64,000 nt of DNA from Eleusine coracana subsp. coracana (Eukaryota; Streptophyta; Magnoliopsida; Poales; Poaceae). Positions 1-10,801 of the stretch are shown piece after piece. Numbering within the stretch: position 1 is the first letter of the stretch; each line of letters begins with the position of its first letter. Position numbers and translations under genes: made by a program. The stretch lies in the NCBI GenBank assembly GCA_032690845.1, contig CM064417.1:37950432-38014431 (forward strand), written 5' to 3'. Below the pieces are notes generated by a model that saw only the letters and a list, made by a program, of their open reading frames with translations, did no database searches and was not told where the DNA came from.

Positions 1-1223
1 CTTTGACCTCTAAATAACTAGAGCGCTTTTGGGAGGCAACCCAATGATCGGGGGATTTAGAAGTTGTTTAGTGCTTGTGGGAGGGCAACCCATTTCACTT
101 AGTTAATTAGTGCTGGCCAGGAGGGCAACCCGGTGTTTTTAATTTGCTTGCCTGTGATAAAAACAATCTCCCGAATAAAAGAAATAGAAAAAGTGTGTGC
201 TTAATTCATGTGTGCTCATGCGTTATCTGTTTATTCGTGCAAAACTATGTATATACATACTGTAGACTAACAATGCAGGAATATAAAAAAAAGACCAAAA
301 ACAGGAAGGAACAGAGCTTGCGCCGACCGGCGCATAAGTCAGGACGGAAGGCTGACGACGCCCAGAATTGATTTATGTGTGCTAAATCAACCAGCACAAT
401 AATTTTCACAGACAGAGCTATTTTCAAGGTAATTAAAAATCTTTTTGAATTAATTTATGTGTGCAAAATGGTTGCTAAATGACGCAGGAAAGGATGAAGA
501 GCAACATCTAGCGAAGAAGCGAGGGGCCAGGAGCAAAAATGGACGTCGTGTCGATCGGCACGAGTCAGCGCCGATCGGCACGGTCACCTGATGAGCCCCG
601 CTACGTATGTCAATACTACAGGAACAATAGGAAAAGTGGAAAAATTAGGTGAAAGAGATGAACACAAGGCATCAGGATCAGCGCCGGACCAAAAAACGAG
701 GTGCAAGAGACTTGCGCCATTCGGCGCCCTTCTACGCCGATCGACGCAAGGTACCCATGTGGTTCCCAAATGGGTGACAAAGGCGGCAGGCATTGATTTT
801 GAGGAACAGGTATGATTAATATGCAGGTGCGTAGTGCAGAAGAGACATGGAATTGACCAAAAGCAGAAAAAGAGGCGGCGCGCCGATCGGCGCGGGCCCG
901 TGCCGATTGGCACAGTCAACAAGATATCGGGATTCCATATTGTTCCCCTGCCAACCAACATGATGTACCGGGAAGCGACATGAAGGATGGGAATCAAGCG
1001 CCAGAGTGGTCAGAGCATTCAAAATTTGAATTGTGTCGATCGGCGCACTGTCGTGCCGATCAGCGCGCTCTCAAATTTTGAAATTTTTTGGCAGTTCCTT
1101 CTCCTGGAAGTTTCCCACACTGTAAATGGGAGGCCAGGTGCCCCCAATTTGGCATACCATCCCGGTAATATCTCCACCTTCCCCGCTACCCACGATCTCG
1201 CACACTTTCCGCATTTCTCGCAG

Positions 1224-2825
1224 ATGGATCGTCTCCGCTCCTCCGTCGGCAAGTTGGGCAAGAGGCTACGCCAGGGAAGCAGTTCCGGTGGCAGCGGTGA
1301 GTCGAGCAGTGACTCCTCGGTAAGGGGGGGTTCCGACGCTCATGATGACATGTCGGTGGGTGGTGCATCCACCGGCTCAGTGGCGGCGACATACGAGATC
1401 CGCGCCCGCCACTCCGTCTCCGGCGTGTCCATTCCAACGGGGCGTGCTACAAGGAGCCTAACGGCGGCAAGCCGTGGGGATCCCACATCACCACCACCAC
1501 CGGCATATGTACCGCGCACGGTGGAGGAGGGCTTCACCCTCCAGAACGCGGAGGAACAGCGGTACTACCTCGCGGTGAGGGGAAGGTTCATTCCCAACTT
1601 CGACTTGAACGAGACCTTCCTCAGCTCGATCGGCCTATGGGAGGACATAAGGAGGACGCTCAACAATCTCGGTTGGGTGGACTTCCACCTTCTTCCCATG
1701 GATTACAACCTCGACATCATCACCGAGATTACCTCTATGATGAGGCTTGGCACTGTCGAAGACGGCAACGAGGCCGTCAACTTCCGCGTCCGCGACATCA
1801 GCTACACAGTGACCATGGAGGTGGCGGCTCAAGCCTTCGGCTTTGATGCCAACGCCGACGTCGCCTACATCTTGGGATGTGGGGAGTTGGACTCCTTTTG
1901 GAGGCGGCTCTCGTTCGTAGACGAGATGAAGCGCGGCAACATCCGCAACCCTACCATTCAAGTCTTCCATCGGTGGTTGGAGGCGTGCATAGGCGACAAG
2001 GCCGACTCTAGCAACGTCACCGATGCGGACTTGCGGTGGCTCTACAACGCCATCGTGAGTCTGTCACATTACAACCCCACGTCGGTGATGGTGCGTGGTT
2101 GGCTCGACAAGAGGGGCAAGGCAAGCAAGAAGTTGGCCTTCATGGCCTATCTTCAAGGCCTAGCAGCCCTCGTCTGCGACGGCGATGGACCGGGAGGGCG
2201 CAATGACAAGTGGGAGTGCACGATGGAGATCGGCGAGAATATGACTCGTAGCAATATTATCACGGGAAGTGTTCGTGCTGGCTTCCATGTCGTTGGCACC
2301 AACGTCAAGCTGTTGTGTGCGGAGCTAGGAGTTTTCCTCCCTCGCAAGCTGGAGGGAGGAAATTGGCTTGAGGAAGGTCTCCTGGAGGGGGGCCGAGTTC
2401 TCAAGGACCGCCGTGGGTGGGTTCGATAGCCGGACACATCTACAGCAGCTGGCGGCGAGTGGGACTCCTGGGGGTCACGCCAGGGGCCTCAGGAGTACAA
2501 GTCAGGGTGGAGCGACGCAGCGGGCGGTTCACAGCCCTCTGCGCCGATCGGCGCATGCGACGCGCCGGTCGGCGCTCCCTACTTCAGTACGGGTATCGAC
2601 TACAGGTACCGACGGCGTGTACCTGTGGTGCCTCCTGTGCTCGATGTAGACTTTTTCGTGCCCATGCAGGGGTACCTCGACAACAACATGCACTACATCG
2701 AGCGCATGGAGGGAGCCACATCCCAATGGAGGGACAACCACGATGCGATGATGGAGGAGTTCGAGCGACTCAAGGCGCGGTGCTATGGCTTCGATCAGCC
2801 ATCGACTCCACTTTCGGATGACTAG
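1224..2825 (+). pseudogene. Retroelement late ORF (Athila/Tat 'plant transposon protein' type), one in-frame nonsense codon
   Basis: Seen: from ATG 1224 one frame stays open to a TAG at 2427-2429, and the same frame then continues open to a second TAG at 2823-2825. This makes one ~533-codon ORF with a single nonsense codon. The N-terminus is Ser/Gly-rich and basic (RLRSSVGKLGKRLRQGSSS). The middle is a folded-looking domain (DLNETFLSSIGLWEDIRRTL near residue 130, later YNPTSVMVRGWLDKRGKASKK). The tail has a charged helical stretch (SQWRDNHDAMMEEFERLKAR). Known: Athila/Tat elements carry an extra ORF between pol and the 3' LTR whose function is not settled. Inference: an element protein of unknown role. 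One palindrome pair (2541-2576) lies inside the coding frame. I chose the 1224 ATG because the region before it is low-complexity and contains another palindrome pair. Confidence 0.6.
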
Positions 2826-2952
2826 AGTGCCTAGGAGTTGGCACGTGTATCAGTTTCTTGGTTTGCGTTTTCTTTTATCTTTTACAATCTTTTTCTTTAT
2901 TTGCTTATATGTGTGTGAGCGGGTTGGAAAACCATTTATCGGGTGTTCTTAC

Positions 2953-3070
2953 TTTCATGCAAGTGTCTTAGTAGTAGTTAGTAGTAGTTTTATTTTCATG
3001 CAAGTGTGATAGTAGTAGTTTTATTTTCATGCAAGTGTGTTAGTAGTAGTTTTATTTTCATGCAAGTGTG
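2953..3070 (+). repeat. 31-33 bp tandem repeat, about 3.5 units
   Basis: The unit runs through TTTTCATGCAAGTGTG followed by TAGTAGTAG and TTTTA. It occurs near 2953, 2991, 3024 and 3055, with small changes (GTCTTAG, GTGATAG, GTGTTAG) and one expanded TAG run in the first unit. It lies just downstream of the late ORF in the element's 3' non-coding region. Confidence 0.8.
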
Positions 3071-4432
3071 TGTAAAAAACCATCATCATGTATTCGAGTT
3101 TTGATCTTAATATAATGGTGGCGGTTATGCTCTTTTAGGAGAATTCAATTATTTATTCTTTCTTGAAAAGTATTGATGAAGACCAAATAATGTTGAGCAT
3201 TGAATAAAATTTTGAACTTACACTTAATGATTATTCGATAAATATGTCTTATGTGGAAGCAATTTTGAGTACCCATGTGCTTCATTTGTGTTGTCCAGTT
3301 TGTGATGATAACTTAGTACCAATCTTTTCATAAATAAATTTTTATGTTGTGAACTTTGGAATTTATTGTTTTCAATATCCTTACCTACCAATGCCATATT
3401 TTAAGCAATACTCATGAACCTTTGATATGTTGATAAACATTAAATTGATGGTTGAGTTCGGTTAGGATTTAATTCTTTTTGGTATGAACTTTACTAAGAT
3501 GGTAATTTTTGTGTATCTTTTTCTAGCCTTGAATTACTCATGCAAAAATTCAATTCTGCTGAGTACACTACCATAAACCCAAAACATCTTGTTGAGTATC
3601 ATTCCTTGACCACATCCTATATTTCTGACTATATTTAATTCTTGAATAAATGTTGAAGCCAGACGGATCAAATACCAACAAATGTTGGTGAATTTGGGTT
3701 GAGAGCCGATCGGCGCAGCAGAGAGCAAAATAAAAAATAGTAGGGAGAAACAAGAAGTGAAAAAAAAAAGCTCTGCTGTTTGCTAAGAGACTAGCAAAAT
3801 TTTAAGTGTGGGGGGATGGTATATGACATGCTTATTCTCAAAATTCATTCTAATATAGCCATAAATCATTCCAACCATGTGCAATCTTCCAAGATCAAAT
3901 TTTTGCTATGCACATGTCCACATATCCAAAGTGTGAGTCATTTCTTAAAAAAAAATTCTTAATGGCCATCTTGATAAATTTCTATAATTCCAATGAAGAA
4001 TAATCTCCTAGCTTTACAATATATTATTGATTTATGTTTGCAATCCTTGAATTACCTCACCTAGCTACTCATATAAGCCTTACACTAATATTATTTGATC
4101 ATTATGTTGTAGGATATAGGTTGAGCGGGTTGAAAGATGAGTTGTTGCCTTGGATTATTTGGAAGATAGATTCTCTATGTTCACAACAATCTTTTAAGTA
4201 ATTTACATGTGTGGAATAGTTATAATTTATGAGTTAGACATGATCTGTTGCTTTGGGGAGAAACTTTAAGCTTTATGCCCATATTTGAACTATTTTACTG
4301 AATACCAATATGAAATACACCACACTAGAACAATGCTCAACATTTGCTGATTTGAGATAACTTTTATAATAGAAAGAGTTTGTTTTTCGATTTTTCTTTC
4401 TTTAACTTTACTCGGGACGAGCAAAGGTTTAA

Positions 4433-4444
4433 ATGTGGGGGAAC
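4433..4444 (+). promoter_or_regulatory. Polypurine tract, plus-strand primer
   Basis: ATGTGGGGGAAC lies immediately before the LTR start TGTTGG at 4445. A purine-rich string next to an LTR is where reverse transcriptase primes the plus strand. A second string, GTGTGGGGGGATGG, near 3806 is a possible internal secondary PPT. Confidence 0.75.
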
Positions 4445-5874
4445 TGTTGGCACTTCCCAAGTGCCCCTTTTATATATGAATATTACCCCAATTAGAGCAT
4501 AATTGATACTAATTTAGGCCATTCACCTATGATATTGTCTATATATTAGTATATGTGTTGCTTTGGAGCTTTATTGCAGAAACAGGTAAAATTGGTGATT
4601 AAAGTGATGCTGGAGAGGACAGGAATCCAGAACCGATGAAAAGCACTAAAGAAGCCCAGTGCACCGATCGGCGCAGTCCATGAGCCGGTCGGCACTAGGG
4701 TGTTTTGGCCCACAGAAGTGACTGAGGCCCATTCCACATGTTTATGAAAGTTTATCTGCGTAAGACACTTGAAGCTAATTATCTATAAGATTTATGGAAC
4801 TTCAAGATCTCGACGTGCAGTACAAGACTTTATCTCGAAGAAAAAGGCCTACATGGCAACTGTGGAAGACAGAGGAACCGACTCGGAGAAGAAACCAGAG
4901 AAGTAACGGTTTGCGTCGATCGGCGCAATCCTGCGCTGATCGGCGCAACCGCCTTATTTGCTAGAAATCGAGTCCTTTACGAGTAGGACCCCTATAAATA
5001 CTTGTCAACCCTGACCGCAGAGAGAGAAGGCTACAGAGGGACAACAGATCCGTGAGTTAGAGCCACCGGGGCTTGCCCCGTTAGAATAGATCTCTAGTTG
5101 AGTTTCAAGAACCATTGGCGTTAAGAGTTGATCCGTCAAGGTAGGCCATCTCGACGGGGATGAATCTTACTCTATATATCTCAAGGATGATTGAATATGT
5201 TGATGATGTGCTTATTCCAATTGCTTAGTTCTAGGCTAAGTAAGTTGATATTATCTTGATCGTGGTGATTAGGATAGTATTCGGACATTGTATTGATTAT
5301 GGTTGCTTGATGATGCTAGTAGTGTGGTTTAGCGGTGACAGCACTAAGCCTGCGCAGCACTATTGGATAGTTGAGTAGGGTAAGATACTCGCGTGATTAA
5401 GGGTTTCCTCTCGGCAACGATAAATCGGGAGCCGCTTGGAAAGCAGGGTGGTCTTATTCATTATAGGTTTTTATTAATCTATGTAATTACCCATTATGAT
5501 GCTATTTAATTAGACTTTCTGGTTACGATCTCACTAGTAGATATCTGGTTACTCACTTAACAGCATAGGCTTACAAGACATCTGGCGCACTTTGGCTTAG
5601 ATTCACTAGTGTGCCGATCGGCTCAACTTCTGCGCCGATCGACGCAACGATAAATTTACTGTCTGGCATACCTTTGCGCTGGCCAGTCTCCCCCTCACGC
5701 AACCTAAATTCGACAGTAGCCTTGACTAGATCTTTTACTGTTAACTTTGTTTAATTATCCCTAAGGTCCCAGTGGATTCGATAAACCTTGGAATACTCAA
5801 TTCAAGGGAAAAAGTACTACAATCATACACCATCCTCTTGCGGTATATAAGTGGGTGTGTAGGTACAACCAACA
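4445..5874 (+). repeat. 3' LTR of the Athila/Tat-like element (1,430 bp)
   Basis: Starts TGTTGG and ends CCAACA, a perfect 6-bp inverted terminal repeat. The left border touches the PPT and the right border adjoins unrelated LTR sequence. A TATA-box-like TATAAATA lies at 4994, followed by a likely transcribed leader. The LTR-end segment CAGTGGATTCGATAAACCTT (5770-5789) is typical of the group. It carries three pairs of the GCGCCGATCGGCGCA motif (4661-4696, 4913-4947, 5611-5646). Confidence 0.8.
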
Positions 5875-7932
5875 TGAACAAGCAGTACTCATTGCTGCGA
5901 GGGATAGCGATTCGAATCAATTTTCACCATTTGGGTAAAACCCGACTACACGACACATATGCACCGCATTGGTCATATATGACAACTTTTTCGGCTAACA
6001 CCAACCAGAGGTCAATCTATTTCCAACTTTCCCGGAAATATGGAGATCCCACGTGATACCCGTCCCAGACGTTATCCGTGAGCGACCATCATTTCCCTCC
6101 CGTAGGACTTCAATCTCAATAATAGCCGGTAAAAGAAAGTAGGTTACGTCCTACCACTAAGGTAGTTAGGGTACATTAGCTTACTGGATCCTATATACCA
6201 GCATGTAGATCGGTACTCTTCAATACTTGTTCATGGAGCCGCCAACGGCATGGTCCTAATTTGACATGGACAGGACTACCACCTTGCAAGACCCAGTCTT
6301 TGCCCTTTCCTCAATGGGCTCGTCCGGTCTCATCATCGTCATCAACTTTCATTTGAATTCTCAATGATCTCAGTCAACTTAAAGCTTCCATGCTTCAAGA
6401 TCATACCGAAGTAGCTCGCTAGTAGTGTTCAACACCACCCGACTTCTACCGTTTTACGAAGGATTAAGCATAGAAGCTATTGAGCTACCTGTACCTGTAT
6501 AGTAAATTAAGACAATAGGAAGTGATAGTAATGCAGGTGATTGTCAATCGATTCCTATTACCTAGTGCACAATCATGACTCACTGATTGTGATAAAGAAA
6601 AGAATTTCAAAACATAGGTGGGATGCACCGGGGCTTGCCTTGGGGTTCGTCCGGATGTGACGCGTCAGGTGCGGGGTCCGTCTCGACGTTCTCAGGTCCT
6701 ATACGAGCGTCGATGCGTCGCGAGTCGTGTTAGCAATGCATGAATGCGAAATGCAATGCTTGAAATGATGGTTCGATACAGTAGTAAACAAGAATTTATT
6801 TACTCTTGTCTGAAGTATTTTCTTCTAATTAAAAGTGATTAAGCCTATTAATTAAGAGGGATTGACATGCTTATTCAAAGTTAATTACCCTTAATTACCC
6901 CATTATATATTAATTAAACTTATGAAGGTAAAACATTGATTCAGAAAATAATAAATTAATTATCAAGTAAAAGGGTATTTTTTATATTTAATTAAATGAC
7001 AAAAAATTACAGAAAACAAATATTTATTTTAAAGTGGCAGAGCTAAATATTTAGAACCCAACAGGTCCCATGATTTTAGGAAGCCTAAAACATTAGTTAT
7101 GATTTATCTAAGTTATGAAATTATTTTTGTATGTGAAAATCCTATGAATTTATAGCCAATCGCTGTGCAGCCATTCTGGCCATACAGCGGGCTGCCGCAC
7201 TGAATCCTGGGAGCATCCGCTCCAAGTTCCATGCGAGCACGCACCAGGCTCGAGCAACTAAGTACGCAGGCGGGGCCACGCGACAGAGAGCACAGGAAAG
7301 GGTTGGTGACGACGGTGCTCACCGGAAGAGGCGACGGCAAGCGGCGATAGGAAAATGGACAGAGAAGGCAACGACTAGGAAACTGCAAAATTCACCATTA
7401 TCAATCATCGATCCTTGACTCCATCTTGCTCATGAGATGCGCAATCACCTAAGAAAATTTCATTTGCGATGAATTGAGGTGAAACTCACCGAGAGTGGAG
7501 AATTTTAGAAGGGGTAGAAGGAGGTTGTCTCGGCCTTCAATGGAACTCGGCTTGATTCACAGGGGCTATGGCGGGAGGTGGCAATTGTCGGTCATGGGGA
7601 CGAAGAAGGAGGTGTGGCGCAGCGGTTGGTGAAGCTGGTTTGGTCGTGGAGGCTCTGAGGCAGCGGGGCGTCGAGCTCCAAGCTCTAGGTGTCACTAATA
7701 GCGTTTCAACCGAGAGAAGAGAGAGAGAGAGCGAGAAGGACTGAGAGATGAGGCGGGAGAGAGAGTTGGGGGAGATTTCTCCCGGGCACGGGCGGTGGGT
7801 AGCGCCAGCACAGCGGCCGAACGGCTGCGTGGTCTCGGCTAGCGCTCGCGTGAGGCAAGCGGTGGGTGGGGTCCAAGCGGGTTCCACAAGAATAGTAAAG
7901 GTAAGTTTATTTTTAAAACACAGGCTGTCACA
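5875..7932 (-). repeat. Minus-strand long LTR, 3'-truncated by the Athila/Tat-like insertion
   Basis: Read on the minus strand it starts TGTGACAG at 7932. It keeps, in order, the landmarks of the solo LTRs at 24405 and 39843: a GC-rich leader, then CAAGGCAAGCC-CGGTGCAT (6630-6650), a GGATCCAGTAAGC block (6170-6190) and GATTCGAATCGC (5908-5919). The 3' end is missing because the younger retroelement begins at 5874. It is much more diverged than the other two copies. No coding sequence is supported. Confidence 0.6.
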
Positions 7933-8680
7933 CTTCATTAAATGTAACCTCACACTAAATAAAAGTAAATAAATAATTTGTCAATAATTAAAAATTTTAG
8001 AATTTATATATATTTTTTAAAAAAATATTGAATATTTTTAAATTTAACATGTCTCATTAATATTAAATGAGATGCCACATAACTAAATTATATAATATAA
8101 CATAATAAATAAGATAAAAAGGATTAAATATGATAAAACTTATTCGATAGTGTTACATATATATGAAACTATATTAAAATGAAAATTCTAAACCTAATAT
8201 TATGTTTTTGAAAAATATGAAATAAAAGTATATATTAAAAATAATTTTATTAATATCAGCATTTATTCACTTATAATTGACATTTTTATTTTTTATTTTT
8301 ATATTTTATCTAATAACCGTAATTTCATAAATATTTAATCGAGTAAATTATAAGTAATAGTATAATATTTTAGATCATATTAGTTTTAAATATATATCTT
8401 ATTTCTGTTAATTAATATAATATAATATATAGATAATGTGTCGTTAAAAATAAACTATAGCCAAAATTGTGAACTCGAAAAATGGTACTACTAAAAGAGC
8501 AGCACAGATACTCATGCACCCGAAATGTGTCGCGAGAGGGAAGTGCATGAGAACCACGTGCCCAAGCTCCTGCTAGGCGAGCGTTTATTACCACTCTTTT
8601 TTTTTTTTCATCCTCGGCTAGCTCGTAAATTCCCACCAACATTACTCCGTCTCGTGTTAGAAAAAAAAAAGTAGTATTTC
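7933..8680. other. AT-rich spacer before F-box copy 1
   Basis: Very AT-rich to about 8440, then mixed sequence with a T-run at 8599-8609 and an A-run at 8661-8670. It probably contains the proximal promoter of F-box copy 1 in the last 200 bases, but I see no clear TATA box at the expected distance. No gene is supported. Confidence 0.5.
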
Positions 8681-8721
8681 TTCATCTCTGCGGCAGCCGG
8701 CACCACTCTGTCGCCGCCGCT

Positions 8722-10020
8722 ATGGTGTAAGAAAAATCTCCAATCGAGTTGCCGGAGAAACGCCACGAGAAATCAAGCCCCACCATTATTGCTTCCCTCG
8801 GCGACGACCTCCTGCTCAAGATCTTCCTCTGCCTCCCCTCTCTAGCGACGCTCATCCGCGCCGCCCTCACCTGTCGCGGTTGGTGGCACGCGGCGGCGTC
8901 CTCGCAGGCCTTCCGCCGCCACTTCCGCAAGATCCACCCGGAGCCCCTTCTCGGCCTCTTCTTCGGGCCCCCCAGGTCTATCCAAGTCCAAGGTCCTACC
9001 CTCCCCGCTTTACCCTCCTTCGTCCCCGCCCGCCGCTGCGACCGGGACCTGGCACTCGCCGTTCGTCGCGGCGACTTCTTCCTGACATCGATTCAGGAAC
9101 GCTCCGACATAGCGCACTGCTGGGACATTGCCGATTGCCGCGGTGGCCGAGTCCTTCTTATGAATGGTGACCAGAAAACACTGGCGGTACTGAGTCCCTT
9201 GGCGGAACAGACGAGGCGGTTCTTTCATCTTGACATTGCGGGCACCTTTGAAGGTCACTGCGGCTACGCTGTCTGCCACAACGCCTGCTTGATCTGCTCG
9301 GAAGAAGACCGCAATTCCTACCGCGTGGTGATTATTGCACATGACGAGTCAAGGGTACGGGTAACTTTCTTCTCCGACAGTACTGGTGAGTGGTCCGTTC
9401 GCCCGTGGGTTAATATGCCAATGATCGTTTGCCCTTGGGATGATATTCCAGCGATGCCACAAGAAAATTTCTGGCTTCTGAACTGCAATATGCAGGGCAA
9501 TGGGTCCTTGTTCTGGATCTACAAGAACCGCAGTCTCATGGTCACGCTGGACACTGCAACATGGGCGTTCTCTGTTGCTGAGGTCCCTCAGTGCCTGAAG
9601 AATCGGCGCTGCAGCTTCGTTGTTGGTGAAACGGACAAAGGTGCACCCTGCATTGTGTATGCTATCAACTTCGAAGTCAGCGTGTTGTTGCGCAGAGAAG
9701 ATACCAACGGTGTTAAGGATTGGGTGCTGGACAGAGTTGTCCCTTTAGACACTCAGCTTGGTCAAATCCTGGGAACACTAATGAACAACTACAATAAGCT
9801 TCAGATTATGGCAGTCAGGGATGGCTTTGTGTACTTGGCAACATCCAAGAAGTTCAATGATGCCCAGATGCCTCGCTGGTTTTCCCTCTGCTTGGAAACA
9901 ATGGAACTGGAGAAGTTGTGTCAGAGTACAGATAGTACACCTGTGCATCCCTATATTCTGATGTGGCCTTCTTCTCTGGTTCGTAACCGTGAGAGGTTTG
10001 CACTTGAAGATGATAGGTGA
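8722..10020 (+). CDS. F-box protein, copy 1 (best preserved; 5' end uncertain)
   Basis: Likely an SCF ubiquitin-ligase substrate adaptor. The F-box runs from SLGDDLLLKIFLCLPSLATL through ALTCRGW to AFRRHFRKIHPE. It is followed by the ~300-residue C-terminal region of a grass-expanded F-box family (DIADCRGGRVLLMNGD, SYRVVIIAHDESRVRVTFFS, CSFVVGETDKG, WPSSLVRNRERFALEDD). The frame is open from 8731 to TGA 10018-10020, about 430 codons. Oddity: the only in-frame ATG before the F-box (8722) is followed by GTG and then TAA. The next in-frame ATG is ~140 codons in, after the F-box. Either it is a very recent pseudogene, or the start is supplied by splicing (GTAAGA at 8726 resembles a donor) or a non-AUG codon. 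Copies at 20.1, 36.8 and 52.5 kb are its paralogues. A PIF-like element follows 55 bp downstream. Confidence 0.7.
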
Positions 10021-10074
10021 AATGCATGACTGCTCATCAAATATGATGCACCAGCCTCATATTTGTTGTTATTA

Positions 10075-10798
10075 GGCTGTCTCTAACGGGCACCCCATCC
10101 GGCACCCCAACTCCAAAATAGGTCGTGAAAGCCCGATTTACAGCCTCCAACCGATGACCTAAACGGAAGACCCATTGTGTGGTTGGGCGAGGTCGCGACT
10201 CATAAATGGGGCACGCGACCGACCCATCGGCCCTCCGCCGCCTTCTCCCGCTCCAGCGCACCCCTGCCACCCACCCGCGCAAGCTCCTCCTCTGCCGCCG
10301 CCCGCCGCGCGAGCTTGTCCGCCGCCCGCCGTGCTCGAGCCCGTCCCTCGTCGCCGACCGCGCGAGCTCCTCCGCCGCCAGTCGCGCACGAGCTCCTCCT
10401 CTGCCCACGCTCGAGCTGCTCCTCCGCTTCGCCCGTGACCGCCGCATCTGCCGCCCTAGGCCGCAGCCAGCTCCCGCCGCTGGCCGAACTCCTCCTTCAT
10501 CGCGCGCTTGAGCTCGTCCTCCCCTGCGCGCCCGAGCTCATCCTCCGCTGCACGTCCGCTTGATCCGGAGCTCGCCCGAGCTCCTTCCCCCGCCACCGCT
10601 GCCGGCCAAGATCCCGCTCCACCCCGCCGGCGGCGGCAGCCAAGATCCGGCTCCATCCCGCTGCTCCCTCCCTCCGGCCTGATCCATTTTTGGGTTTCTG
10701 TGGGAGATCGTCTTTTTTTGGTTTTCATCCTTTTGCTGCATTTGCACTGTTCGCCATCTATTTTGGGTTTTGGGTCTCCTCCACCGTTGGAGATAGCC
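10075..10798. mobile_element. PIF/Harbinger-like non-autonomous element (724 bp)
   Basis: Terminal inverted repeats GGCTGTCTCTAACGG and GGCTATCTCCAACGG match at 13 of 15 positions. TTA flanks the element on both sides (10072-10074 and 10799-10801), the 3-bp duplication typical of PIF/Harbinger and Tourist. The interior is very GC-rich (CGCC/GAGCTC-rich) with several overlapping proline/arginine ORFs. These lack recognisable domains, and I do not call them genes. Confidence 0.75.
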
Positions 10799-10801
10799 TT
10801 A

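Larger units (their letters stand above)
2826..4444 (+). other. Non-coding 3' region of the Athila/Tat-like element
   Basis: AT-rich, with no convincing ORF. It holds a 31-33 bp tandem repeat (2953-3070), a single palindromic motif at 3705-3717, an internal PPT-like string near 3803-3815 and the true PPT at its right end. The ACTCGGGACGAGCAAAGG block at about 4410-4427 is typical of the Tat/Athila group just before the PPT. Confidence 0.6.
551..5646 (+). repeat. Dispersed paired palindromic motif (consensus GCGCCGATCGGCGCA)
   Basis: Pairs are seen at 551-580, 714-749, 881-910, 1035-1067, 2541-2576, 4661-4696, 4913-4947 and 5611-5646. Centre-to-centre spacings, measured at the GATC core, are 20, 20, 20, 20, 21, 21, 20 and 21 bp. 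Single copies lie at 321-334 (GACC core) and 3705-3717. Copies differ by one to three bases, while spacing and palindromic form are kept. They occur in the interior, in the ORF and in the LTR of the same element. Confidence 0.85.
1..5874 (+). mobile_element. Athila/Tat-like Ty3-gypsy LTR retrotransposon, 3' part (5' end lies before the window)
   Basis: Seen: spaced copies of a GGGAGGCAACCC-type segment at the left edge (about 31-42, 80-91, 121-132), a long late ORF, a long non-coding stretch, a polypurine tract ending at 4444 and a TG...CA-bounded LTR. Plant Athila/Tat elements have this order: pol, spacer, extra ORF, PPT, 3' LTR. Gag and pol would lie left of position 1. The element sits inside an older minus-strand LTR that resumes at 5875, so it is the younger insertion. 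The family call rests on layout and on the ACTCGGGACGAGCAAAGG block just before the PPT. The target duplication cannot be checked because the 5' LTR is outside the window. Confidence 0.75.

Noticed and set aside
8749..8751. TTG as start codon of F-box copy 1
   Set aside because: Not a normal start in plants; treated as an unresolved 5' end.
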